DNA from: Trichosporon coremiiforme
Lineage: Eukaryota; Basidiomycota; Tremellomycetes; Trichosporonales; Trichosporonaceae
Assembly: GCA_039545355.1 (NCBI GenBank)
Contig: BCJJ01000021.1
Coordinates: forward strand, 744,001 to 808,000
DNA length: 64,000 bases
Reading direction: 5' to 3'
How positions within the stretch are numbered: position 1 is the stretch's first letter; each line of letters starts with the position of its first letter. The translations under genes were made by a program, and so were the position numbers. The notes beneath the pieces are model-generated. The model made no database searches and was not told the origin of the DNA. It saw only the letters and a list, made by a program, of their open reading frames with translations. Shown in pieces: positions 25,009 to 34,920 of this stretch.

Positions 25009-25941
25009 TCAGGCGCCCACGCTGCCCATCGACTCGACGCGGCCCTTGCCCTTAGTCTCGTTGCCGACGAGGTCGGTAATGGCACGGAACGAGGAAGGGT
25101 TGATGCGCACGATCTGTTTGTTAGTTCTTCCCAAGACTCCGTAACTCACAGCCTCCCACTCGGCGTCCATCTCCTCCTCCTCCGTCTCCTCGACGAGCTC
25201 CATGATCTTCTCCTTGATGCGCTTCGCGTCCTTCGCAGGCATCGTGATACGGATGCGCATACGCACGCGCTCGACGGGGAGGACCGAGTCCGGCTGGCTC
25301 AGCTGACGGATCAGGTCGAGCGCCTGCGCCTTGGCCGTCTTGTCCGCACGCGTGCTGTAGCCAATCTCAGTCATGGCCTTCTCGACCATGCCGACCGTGT
25401 GTTTCCGCTTCGTCGCGGGGTCCACCGTCATCTCGGCGACGAGAGTCGCGATCTCGCGAGAGAGGGAGGCAAGCTGGTGCCCTCGCTCCAGGTTGTTCAC
25501 CTGCAGCTCACCCTTGCGCAGGATCTGGGATTAGCTTAAAGAAGGGACACTAGCTTACCTCCTCGAGGACCTTGTCCAGGTTGTCGGAACCGAACGCCTT
25601 GGTCCAGTCGTCCTTCTTCGCGACCTGGCCCTTGGGGACGTTCGTGAAGATTTGCTCGATCTGGATGACCTCGGAAAGGTCCTTCTCGCTGCGGAGTCAG
25701 CTCACAATTGACGGTAACATAGCTGTTTGTCCCTTAGCTTTACTCACACGCCGGACCGGAACTCGTTCACCTTGTTCTTGTAGCAGGCGATCTGTTGTCA
25801 GATCGAGACACTCGTAGAACCTACCTCAAAGCGCTTTCCGCCCTTCTTCATGCGGACGATAGACACATTCGTCAGTCTGTCTGTCAGCTCAGAAGTCATA
25901 GAAGTAGCTGACTTGATGTTGGTTCCCGGTTGTCTGATCAT
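25009..25941 (-). CDS. SDO1: Ribosome maturation factor Sdo1 (SBDS)
   Basis: Releases Tif6 from pre-60S subunits together with Efl1. Six exons: 25941-25913, 25876-25825, 25791-25748, 25688-25559, 25524-25150 and 25113-25009; introns 36, 33, 59, 34 and 36 bases. 244 residues, normal for SBDS. The spliced N-terminus reads MIRQPGTNIKLTNVSIVR and continues to KKGGKRFEIACYKNKVNEFR. Later blocks include EKDLSEVIQIEQIFTNVPKG and NLERGHQLASLSREIATLV. The first intron has an unusual GTCAGC donor. The last intron is 36 bases, in frame and without a stop, so retaining it would add 12 residues between EWEA and IVRI. Confidence 0.95.
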
Positions 25942-26404
25942 GGTGCGTGTTTTGCCAGAGTCGATGGAAGCAACAAGCAACTTTGGTCCAGCTCGTGCGT
26001 CATGGCGCCTCGCTCTGACATGAGCGTCAGTCAGTGTTGCCGTCGGTTCCGGCTGAGCGGGCGGCAAAAATATCAGAGCTTATTCGACCCCCTCCAATGT
26101 GATTGTCACGTGCCGCCGGCTCCGCCGCAACTATGACGAAAGTGCAACTACCCGGCCCAGGAGGACATTGGTCGACAGCCGGCAAACGACGACGACGACC
26201 TTCCCTCTCCCTCTCATCTCATCTTGCCTCTCACAATACCGGCCCATACCGAGTAGAGCATGCTGAACGCCTGAGCCGCTGACCGAACCCCTTCTCGCCC
26301 TCACCACGACACACCCACACATACACACCTCATCCCAATCCGAACCGCCGCCCCGCCCCGCCCCGCCACCGCCCCGCCCTCTTCCCAAGTGATCACGCGA
26401 CACC
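25942..26404. promoter_or_regulatory. Bidirectional promoter, SDO1 (-) and PRELI/UPS gene (+)
   Basis: 463 bases between start codons. It contains an E-box CACGTG at 26107-26112 and a repeated CCCCG run at 26346-26379, 25 bases before the UPS-like ATG. The pyrimidine-rich stretch 26,190-26,340 looks like a + strand leader. Confidence 0.55.
26346..26379. repeat. Short GC-rich repeat (CCCCG units)
   Basis: Direct repeat of CCGCC/CCCCG pentamers in the leader or core promoter of the UPS-like gene. It may act as a GC-box-like element or simply be low complexity. Confidence 0.5.
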
Positions 26405-27161
26405 ATGCCTAAGATCTACGAGAACGAGATCGTGTACAAGTGCGCTACCACAACTCATCGAAGCTGACAGCAGCTACCCGCCGGGTCACACGCTGTACTG
26501 GCTCATGCGCAAGTATCCGAATCCCTATGCGACCCACGTTCACAGCGTCGACACGCTAAGCCGCACGATGGACACGGAGACGGGCGTGATCCGCACGGAG
26601 CGGATAATCGGCGTGCAACAGGGTGCGCCGAAGTGGATTACCAAGGTGGGTTTCTGAACAGCTTTGAGCAGCGGTTGGTAGCTGACAGCAGCTCTTCAAC
26701 CTCCCCGAGACGGCGTACGTGCGTGAGGTCGTCTTCTCCGACCCCGAGGGCGCCGACGGGCCCAGCGCGACCTGCATGTCGATGAACCTGAACCTGGCGC
26801 AATACGTGTAAGTCTTGCTAGCTCAGATGCTTCTCCTCTACTACGTGCGTTCGAAGCTCTAGCTGACCCCAGTTCCTGCCTCGAGTACATCACGTACACG
26901 CCGTACCCCTCTGGTCAAGGAGCAGAGGCGCCGGCGACGCTCTTCCGGCAGCGTGCGCTCATGCTGTCGCAGTTTCCGACGGCCATGATTGCGCGCCGGA
27001 TAGAGAAGGCGAGCGTGGAGCGGTTCTCCAGCAACGCGGGTATCGGCAGGAAAGGGTTCGACTGGGTCCTCGAGACCGGATGGAAGCGTAAGCTACCTTG
27101 GAAGCTGCTTGATAGCTGACAGACAGAATGGAACAACGCGCGACGAGAACAAGGCAACTGA
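26405..27161 (+). CDS. PRELI/MSF1-domain phospholipid-transfer protein (Ups1/Ups2-like)
   Basis: Mitochondrial intermembrane-space lipid-transfer protein; with Mdm35, family members carry phosphatidic acid or phosphatidylserine. Exons 26405-26439, 26474-26645, 26692-26807, 26873-27087 and 27127-27161; introns 34, 46, 65 and 39 bases. 190 residues. The PRELI domain fills the protein: WLMRKYPNPYATHVHSVDTL, GVIRTERIIGVQQGAPKW, SMNLNLAQYVSCLEYITYTP and a C-terminal helix ending FDWVLETGWKQWNNARREQG. The last exon uses acceptor AGCTGACAGACAG; an acceptor four bases upstream would give another tail. I cannot decide between Ups1 and Ups2/3. Confidence 0.88.
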
Positions 27162-27565
27162 TGGCGTTCCCACTCTTCAACAGACTGTATCTCCTTATAA
27201 CTTATACAACAACACTGCATGCATGATCATCTCATCGCGAGTGGCGTTGTGGACGCCGAAATTTTGTCCGGTCGGCAAATTCGACGCACCGTGCACAACC
27301 GTATCTAGCCGCAGACTGGGGCGCGAACGCGCTTCTGCCAGACTGCTCGTCTTAACACCTAGTATGTGTGCCATCGCACTTGCTCATCGACTCTTGTGTG
27401 CAGTAGACTCGCGGGCCAGACTGGACAACCACGTGCGCGTCAGTCACCAACGTCACCTGACGCACCTCCACCAGCTCGTCTCAGCAACCTCCACCTTGGC
27501 TGTCCAGGAATTGTTTTGGTCCTTCCTTGCCCGCTTCAACTCTTCTCTTCGCCCAGCTGCGTTCG
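27162..27565. other. Intergenic, UPS-like gene to RKM5
   Basis: 404 bases with an E-box CACGTG at 27430-27435. No gene is recognised. Confidence 0.4.
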
Positions 27566-29005
27566 ATGTCCGACTCCGAGGACGAGCGCGAGTGTCCACC
27601 ATGCCCCGCTTCCTTCATCAGTTTACCGCCCGATACCCGCCAAGTGCTCGACGCCGATGAGGAGGTACGTTTGCCATTCCTTGCCCTCTTCCGCTTACTC
27701 CGGCTCTTCGGGCCGGGCCGACAAACACTCAACCTGACGGCGAAACTAAGACAATCACTGACACACCCAGATCTTCGAGCTGTACATGACCGTTGAACCG
27801 GACGACACAGGAGGACTCGGATACATCTCCAAGAGCGGGGAATTGGCCGTGACGCTCGAGCTCGAGCCGCCTGTCACGGCAAAGTTGGAGCAATTGAGCT
27901 TGGGCGCTGCTTCAGCAGCCTCGCCAACTGCTTCTGGCTCGGGTGGTGACGCGGATCCGGATCCGGCGCCTTCAGCAGCAAGTGGCAAGAAGACGAAACG
28001 GGCAGGACACCGGGCTGGTCGCACACGGACAGCAAAGAAGGACAAAGCACCAAGATCTGAGGCAGTCTCCCTCGAACTCCTAGTGCACCAAGACCCGTCT
28101 GGGCTCCACTCTCGGTCGGGGGAGACGGGTACGGTTCTCTGGCGCTCCAGTCTGGGTTTGGCCGAGAACACTCTCCGCACACTTGTGTTTGAGCCGCCAG
28201 GCTGGCTGAACTGGAAGGACGTTGGCGTGCTTGAGCTCGGCGCTGGTGTCGGTCTGCTAGCCACCGTACTCGGAGCCGTGGCGAAAGAGTGGACAGCCAC
28301 AGACTACCTGAACGAGAACTTGCGGCTTGTCAAGCGGAACTGCGTCGAGAACGCCAATGTGCGCTCAGAGATTGCCAGGCTCGTTGGCCGATCCTATTTT
28401 TCTGAGGAGGTGGAGTGGGACGACGATGATTGGAAGGGGAAGAAGGGCCGACGGAAAGCGGAGCGACCCACTGCAAACGAGGCGGTGGAGATGCCGACGC
28501 TGACGAAGCTGGACTGGACGACGGTCTCGGCGCAGAGAGAGAAAGGCAAGGCGGAGGTGCCAAAGACCGGCCTGGTTCTGGCGGTCGACTGCCTGTACAA
28601 TGAGCACCTCGTCAAGCCGCTCGTCGACACGCTTGCAGCTGCGTGTCTAAACGGAGCGGTAGCTTTCGTCGTTGTCGAGCTGAGGAGCTCGGATGTGGTA
28701 AGTCTCTGGCCCCTTATCCCGCCTCGTGAACCCCCCTTCATCGCCCGACCATCCCTTCACCGCCTGCCTCTTCACCGCCTGATCTGCTGCCATGTGCTTC
28801 ATCGTCCCGAGACGCACGAGCACATAGGCATGCAGAGCCATAACCATGGAGCTGCGTGTGCACGCGTACGTGAGCACATGCACATGTTCTGCTCAGAGTA
28901 ACAGTGACAGAACATGAAACGCTCCATCCGTCCGGCTCGGGCCAGGATGTCAGGATCCTTCAGAGTTTCGGAGTGGGGCTGCCGGCGTTCCGGGTCGCGT
29001 GCTAG
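27566..29005 (+). CDS. RKM5: Protein-lysine N-methyltransferase Rkm5-like (METTL21 family)
   Basis: S-adenosylmethionine-dependent lysine methyltransferase; yeast Rkm5 modifies ribosomal protein Rpl1. Exons 27566-27664, 27771-28697 and 28946-29005; introns 106 and 248 bases. 361 residues. It begins MSDSEDERE; an upstream in-frame ATG at 27527 is less likely. The Rossmann motif I is VLELGAGVGLLATVLG (about residue 186). The post-methyl motif region is LAVDCLYNEHLVKPL and the last strand FVVVELRSSDV. A Lys/Ala/Ser-rich insertion lies at about residues 60-105. The last exon is my choice because it extends the family in phase (RILQSFGVGLPAFRVAC); it has an acceptor GGGCCAG but no strong branch motif, so the C-terminus is less certain. 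Confidence 0.8.
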
Positions 29006-29764
29006 CCCCTCAAGCGCCGAAAGCTTGCATCGCAGCGGCATAGCACGCAGTGCATGCAGTGCGCACGTACACCAGGTAGCAGTGCCACCAGGCCAGTCCA
29101 GACCGTGTCTGCGTCTGCGACGAGCGCACCGTCTGCCTCGGTTTCGCTCAGGACTTTGCTCATGTTCTGAATGCTCTTCCCGGTTTTCTCGATCGCGTTG
29201 GACATTGCTGACGCGAAGCTATCGTTGTTCCTAAGCACACTGCTTGCCGACTCAGCAAACTTCACGGTTGTGCGCCTTCCCAGAAGCGCGATGGGAGAGT
29301 GGGCTGCCGCGGCTGGTGGACGGGCACGCTGGGTCGGATGGGTCGCGTGGTGTCCATCATCATCAGGGCCAGGAACATCCGGAGCATCAGGCTCATCCGG
29401 GCATATTCCATCTGGACCATCAAGCGCATCGAACACGCACGCACAAGGAGTAGCGGGCTCATCAAACGCGTCGCAGGCAGCACAGGAGGCGAGTGGATCA
29501 GCGCGATCAGCGGCCGCAGCTGGTACAGCGCATGCAGAGACGGCGTCGGGACGCGAGGGTTAAGCTCAGCCAATCGGGTTTGTTTGATGTTTTGGCGCTT
29601 GTTGCGTGGGCCCACCGCAGCAACAATTTCTGCAATTTCCTCTATGATGGCGCCCTAGACACGAATGCGGTGATGAATGAGGATCCTAATGTTTGTGTCC
29701 TAATGAACCAATTACCACGGCGAGCACGGCGCACACTCCGAGCAGTGGAGTTGAGGCGCGACAT
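29002..29764 (-). CDS. Possible spliced gene, unknown function
   Basis: A tentative model: exons 29764-29716, 29641-29441 and 29411-29002, giving 219 residues. The first junction gives a natural helix (SVRRARREEIAEIVAAVGPR). The last exon contains an Asp/Pro-rich stretch (about 29,330-29,410) and an amphipathic helical region (SSVLRNNDSFASAMSNAIEK). These segments look more protein-like than anything on the other strand, but the second intron (29 bases) is shorter than any other here and the first lacks a CTGAC branch motif. The last 25 codons are Cys-rich and may belong to an intron. Its stop overlaps the RKM5 stop. The competing + strand ORF (29,290-29,563) is Ala/Gly/Ser-rich and less convincing. 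Confidence 0.38.
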
Positions 29765-31324
29765 GGCGTTATTCAGATTGTGACAGGGCAAGTAGAGGGG
29801 CAAGTCAGGGAGAGCAGGGCTTGGGGTCCGGTCGGCCACGGCAGAAAAGAAAAAGGGTGGTAGTTGGAAGAAATGGTGAAGAAATTGCTGACAGAGCGCG
29901 TTGGGTGCGCGGCATCCATTCACGGCGCGTGAGGCAGCCCCCGGCCAAGGCACAGGAAGGCACCGCGACCAGGGAGAGGAAGGGGGAGACGGAGACAAAA
30001 GGGGAACGATGCGAGGCTGCGCGGAGCAGTGGAAGCAATGTCGGCACGAGACCCAAGGCAGACGGAGACGTTGCGCTCCGGCTCTGGACTTGAGGCGCCA
30101 GGGTGGACACAGGGTGAGCCAGGGTGAGCGCCCGACCACGCGTTGGGTGAAGGGAGCAGTGCCCCGTAAGCCCCGTACGCCCCGTACGCCCCGTACTCCC
30201 CGTCGGCACCGCGCCCAGCGCACAGCACAGTCTCAGAACGCCTCTCGCCTCTTGGCTTCGGGGCTGCACCCGGAGTCTGACTGAAGCTCGTGTCGATGCA
30301 CGCTGGTTCGCTGGCATGGCACTGGGCGAGGTACACTGACCGTGCACACTGAACCCCCGCGCACCTGCGCCTGCGCCTTGTCGCAGTGCTCCCCTCCCCA
30401 TCCCGACTGAGCGCTTCCCCCTCTTCCTTTCTCTTCATCGCCCGCCCCCTCTCTTACACCACCACGGCTATCTGTGCTCAGCTCCAGCAGCGACGCTCGT
30501 TTGGCTCTTTGACCCGCCCCCTCTCACCATCGTTTCCTTTTCGACACAGTCCTTTTTGACTCTTTTCTCCCCCATTGACCCCCCCTTAGTCCTTAGTCCA
30601 CACCGACCCTCGACCCTACGCCTAAGCCTCATTCTTCTCAGTCTACATCGACCACAACACTCTCTCTTCCACCCATCTCACTTCGACACAACGACACGCT
30701 TGTTCTTGTCACACATCTAGTCTCACTGACTAGATTCCGCTGTACCGCCTGCCCGCCTTCCGCCTACTACTCCGAAACTCCCGTCCCCTTTTGATCTTTT
30801 CGGTGAGTATGCCTTCCCTCGCTCCGCCCTACCTACATACGACTGGACTGCGCTGCTGCCCGTCCATAAGTCCATTTCGCCGCTACCGACTTTGCTGGAT
30901 CGGCACCATGACCTCATGAGCATGGATCCTGAGGCTCGACACTAGCGTAGGGCCCGGACGCGTAGTACGCGTGCCGATTACGCGTGTTGGGACGGATTCT
31001 CGGACGGGCATCCAGTATGCGGACAGATGTGGTCAGGCCCCAATCCGGGAGAAGACGTCTTCGTCCTCAGATCGCTCGGACGCGCTATCCGATGGTGTCT
31101 GTCTCGTCTTCCTTCCTTCCGGACCGATCGCTCAGTCTTCCCATCACACTCTGCATGGGCTCCGGTCGTACAGCGTGCTGACATTCGCTCTTTCTCATTG
31201 TTCATCCATCGCACAACTCTGAAACCTTTTGTTCTGCGCGCCGACACTCTCGATTGTCGACCATCACGCTCCTTTCAAACACGACTACGACGCACAAACA
31301 CGATCATTCGTCACCACTTTCGAT
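29765..31324. promoter_or_regulatory. Long upstream region of the Fus1-like gene
   Basis: 1.56 kb. A tandem CCCCGTACG repeat lies at 30162-30203. From about 30,420 to 30,800 the + strand is strongly C/T-rich, as in leaders of highly expressed fungal genes. A good donor (CG-GTGAGTATG) at 30804 suggests a 5' UTR intron, but I cannot place its acceptor. No gene is recognised. Confidence 0.5.
30162..30203. repeat. 9-base tandem repeat (CCCCGTACG, about 4.7 copies)
   Basis: Copies differ only at the last two bases of the first and fourth units. The array lies in the upstream region of the Fus1-like gene. Confidence 0.75.
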
Positions 31325-32878
31325 ATGGGTTTATTGGATGACATTCTACCTGATTGGCGCACCCATCCAGCCATGGCCGCCCCCCCTTCATCATCAGGTA
31401 TGGGTACGGGACTGACCGCCGATGGTGCTGGCACCGAAGGCAGTTCTGCTCCCAGCTTGACTTCTCAAAAAGGATCTGGGCCTGATGCCCTAGATGTTTC
31501 TACGACCTCTCAGTCCTCTGTAGAGCCCAGCTCTTCGCCGGCCCAGCCCACCAGCTCCAGCGAGCCCACCACTTCCTCGGCTGAGCCGACTTCTTCAGCA
31601 GAGCCGACGTCTTCCAGCACGCCTACTTCGTCCTCGGCCACCCCCAGCAGCTCGTCGACCGAGCCGCCTTCGTCGAACGAGCCCGAGCCCACCTCGTCTT
31701 CGACTTCATCCGCCGCGCCTCCTTCCTCGACTTCGTCCGCCAAGCCCTCGTCCAGCGCCGAGCCTTCATCTTCCGCCCAGCCCTCGTCTTCGGTCGCGCC
31801 CTCCTCGACCGAGTCGTCCGCCGCGCCTTCTTCGTCTTCCTCTTCCTCGGCTGCTGACACTTCCCCTGCTACTAACTCTGTTCCCTCCTCCGTGGACGGC
31901 GGCCCCATCACTTCTACCAAGGTCATCGATGTTCCCGGTCTCCAGTCCGCCAGCCCGAGGCCCAACACTTCGGCTACCGGTGCCGCCGGTCTCCAGTCCA
32001 ACAACGGTGGTGGCTCGAGCGGTCTCTCCGGTGGTGCCATTGCCGGTATTGTTATTGGCTGTGTTGCCGGTGTCGCTCTCATTGCCCTCATCGCCACGAG
32101 CTTCCTCCGTCGCCGCTCTCGCCAGCGCCGCACTCTGAACGCCCAGTCCATGTTCGAACCCTGGCAGACTGCCCCCGCCGTCGACGACATGCCCTACGAG
32201 AAGTCGTTCCCCATGCAGGACCAGCCCTCGTTCCCGCCCGACACTGGTGCCGACACCACTGGCGCCTACTACAACGGTGGCGCTGACCCCAACTACGCCA
32301 ACTACGGGCAGTTTGACGCTTCTGGATCTCCCTACCCTCAGTTCCCCTACACGGACAACGCCGTCGCCGGTGGAATGGCCGGTGCGGGTGCCGGCGGCAT
32401 GGCTGGTGCCGGTGCTGGCGCCGCGTACGCCGGCTACAACGCCGACGGCACCCCCCTCGGTGAGGTTCCCCACCAGCAGGCTCTCATGGACAACGGCGCG
32501 GGTGCTGCCGGCGTCGGTGCTGCTGCTCTCGGTGGCGCCGCTACCGCTGGCGCCGCTGGTGCTGCTGCTGCCGGCGGCAACCAGCGCCAGTCGATGGTCG
32601 GCGTTCCCGCCCCCGCTGGCCTCCACGACAACATGCAGGTCCACGTCAAGGTTGGGTTCGTTCGCAGTCTCGAGGATGAGCTGGGTGAGTTGAATGATGA
32701 AACAAATGACATATGCGCCCCGCTAACCCACGCAGCTATCACCCAGGGACAAAACCTCTTCCTGCACCAGACGTACGACGACGGTTGGTGCCTGTGCGAG
32801 GACGAGGCTGGCAACCGCGGTGTCGTCCCTCTCAGCTGCCTCGAGCCGGCCGAGGGCGCTGCGCCGCAGGCTCAGTAA
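31325..32878 (+). CDS. Fus1-like mucin-type membrane protein with C-terminal SH3 domain
   Basis: Exons 31325-32684 and 32736-32878 (51-base intron, phase 1); 500 residues. Residues about 20-190 are almost only Ser, Thr, Pro, Glu and Ala, a typical O-mannosylated ectodomain. A single membrane helix (AGIVIGCVAGVALIALIATS, about 238-258) is followed by RRRSRQRR, so the C-terminus is cytosolic. A Gly/Ala/Tyr-rich linker leads to an SH3 domain (about 440-490) rebuilt by the junction: LEDELAITQGQNLF, DDGWCLCEDE and GVVPLSCLEP. No signal peptide is visible; yeast Fus1 has the same layout. The intron is in frame and stop-free, so reading through it would insert 17 residues inside the SH3 domain. A start at 31229 would add 32 residues and is less likely. 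Role: surface sensor or scaffold for polarised growth or mating, inferred from architecture only. Confidence 0.85.
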   Translation: MGLLDDILPDWRTHPAMAAPPSSSGMGTGLTADGAGTEGSSAPSLTSQKGSGPDALDVSTTSQSSVEPSSSPAQPTSSSEPTTSSAEPTSSAEPTSSSTPTSSSATPSSSSTEPPSSNEPEPTSSSTSSAAPPSSTSSAKPSSSAEPSSSAQPSSSVAPSSTESSAAPSSSSSSSAADTSPATNSVPSSVDGGPITSTKVIDVPGLQSASPRPNTSATGAAGLQSNNGGGSSGLSGGAIAGIVIGCVAGVALIALIATSFLRRRSRQRRTLNAQSMFEPWQTAPAVDDMPYEKSFPMQDQPSFPPDTGADTTGAYYNGGADPNYANYGQFDASGSPYPQFPYTDNAVAGGMAGAGAGGMAGAGAGAAYAGYNADGTPLGEVPHQQALMDNGAGAAGVGAAALGGAATAGAAGAAAAGGNQRQSMVGVPAPAGLHDNMQVHVKVGFVRSLEDELGELNDETNDICAPLTHAAITQGQNLFLHQTYDDGWCLCEDEAGNRGVVPLSCLEPAEGAAPQAQ

Positions 32879-33468
32879 GCAGCTTAGCCATCTCATCGTG
32901 CATGTATAGAGACGCGAAGGGTTGCGGTCTCCAGTCGCTGCTCAGCGTGCTCAGCGGCGGCACTCGACCGTGACCAGACCGCCCGCCGGCAGCTCATGTC
33001 GGGCATGAGCTGGGGCGCTCGGTCGAACTGATACCACCCTCAACCTTGGACTCTGATTTGTTTGGTCTTGGTGATATGTATGGTTGTGCCGTAATACCAT
33101 TCTTTACATAATATGAAGAAACTACTGGGCGCGCGAGATAGTGGCGACGGGCGCGACGGGCGACGTCCGCGGCGAGCTAATCGGGTACACGGACGAGGGC
33201 GAGTAATGGTCAGTCAGCATCCCGGCAACCTGCACATGAGCAGCACACCTCCCGAACATGCACCCCGAGAGCATCGTCCAGTGAGCAGCAGCTGAAGGGC
33301 ACGCACCGTCGCGTCAGAGCATTTCGGAGAGGCATCAGAGATTCGGAGTCGCGCGACTTATTCAGCCCCTCCTATACCGGACCCCGCAAGATCCCGGCTG
33401 GTCTGATGTCTGACTGATAAAAGTCGGAGGCCGAGCCACTCTCAACCCGTCTAACCATCACGACCACC
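32879..33468. other. Intergenic, Fus1-like gene to COX11
   Basis: 590 bases: 3' UTR, then the COX11 promoter. No further element recognised. Confidence 0.4.
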
Positions 33469-34677
33469 ATGATGCGCTCCGTCCTCCGCCAGCACGCCCG
33501 GTTACCGACACGGCCGTTGCCGTTATACACCCCGCTATACCGGCGCGCGTACTCTGCTGGCCCTCCTCCGCCGCCGCACTCGTCCAGCTCACCGATGCCT
33601 CCGGCCGGACCGGCCGGGCATCCTGCCGCTCGACCTGGGCAGCCGGGGCAATCGTACCACGACCGCCTCAATGCGCACTACGCAGCACGTATGAAGCACA
33701 ACCGCAGCATCTTGCTTTACGTCATCGGTGCGCTGGCGCTGGCGACGGCAACGACCTACGCCGCGGTACCGGCCTACCGCGCTTTCTGTGCCGCGACAGG
33801 CTACGCCGGAACGCCAATGACGGATCCCTCCCGCTTCGAGGCGCATAAGCTGTACGCGACGGACGAGTCTAAGGGCCGTCCCATAACGGTCCGGTTCCAG
33901 GCCACAAGCAGCGATACGCTGCCGTGGAGCTTCACCCCCGTCCAGAAGTCAGTCACGGTTGTTCCGGGACAGACGGCGCTGGCGTTTTACACGGCGACGA
34001 ATCATAGCGATCAGGATTTGATTGGGATTGCGACCTATAATATGACGCCGGAGAAGGTGAGTCTGAGTTTCGAGGGGAAGACGGCTGGCGAAGTGTGAAG
34101 AGGGGCGGCCGGAGTGTTGATCTCCGTGACAAGTGTCCGTCTGCACCCTGTCAGCTAGAAGAACACGATGGTCGAGACGACTGGCTCCGGAAATCGATAG
34201 AGCACGCTGCAGACCTCGCTGTGGTGGACCTTGGTCTTCCGGATCAGTGGCCGAGTCGGCCGATCTTCAGTGGTGGTGCAAGTGGCCAACTCCGGGCATG
34301 GTGGCACGGCGGTGACTTCTGCGGCCTCCCCTTCCCATCCACCTCCCTTTCCCCCTCCCCCATCGAGCCTCCGCTGACCCCAGATTGCGCCCTACTTCGC
34401 CAAAGTCGAGTGCTTCTGTTTCGAAGAGCAGAAGATCCGTGCGGGCGAGGAAGTCGATCTGCCCGTCTTCTTCTTCATTGACCGGGACATCATCGACGAC
34501 CCGACGCTGGACCAGGTCGACGACGTGATTCTGTCCTACACCTTCTTCCGCGCCAAGCGGAACGATATGGGCCACCTTGTGCCTGATGCGCCGCTTGAGG
34601 TCGTTGAGAAGTCTATGGGGTGGGACCAGTATGAGAACATGCCTGCGAACCCGGTGTCGGAGGACAACAAGGTGTAA
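33469..34677 (+). CDS. COX11: Cytochrome c oxidase assembly protein Cox11 (CtaG family)
   Basis: Copper-delivering assembly factor for the CuB site of Cox1, anchored in the inner mitochondrial membrane. Exons 33469-34056 and 34384-34677 (327-base intron with a CCGCTGACCCCAG acceptor, phase 0); 293 residues. The Arg-rich N-terminus (MMRSVLRQHARLP) is a mitochondrial presequence. A Pro/Ser-rich stretch precedes one membrane helix (ILLYVIGALALATATTYAAV). The copper domain includes PVQKSVTVVPGQTALAFYTA and, on exon 2, the copper-binding KVECFCFEEQ (C-x-C-F), then DLPVFFFIDRDI. The intron is among the longest here and contains nothing recognisable. Confidence 0.95.
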
Positions 34678-34920
34678 GGAGGGACTTGAGGTGAGAAATG
34701 GGCAAGGAGAAGGGCGAGAGGGAATGGGGAGGGTGGAGAAGGTATTAGAACACACAGCACAGCTTAACTGTCATTAACATTGCATGCATCATCACTCCAG
34801 TCATCAACTTCTAACGAGACTACTGATCATCAATGTTCTACTGATTATTGGTTCCCGGAAACTACTCAAGTTACGCTTTGCTTCTGCTGCCGCGCGGCTC
34901 GGCTACGCTTCGCCGGCGAC

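Noticed and set aside
29290..29563. + strand Ala/Gly/Ser-rich ORF after RKM5
   Set aside because: The opposite strand reads more like protein here; the composition is what a GC-rich antisense frame gives.
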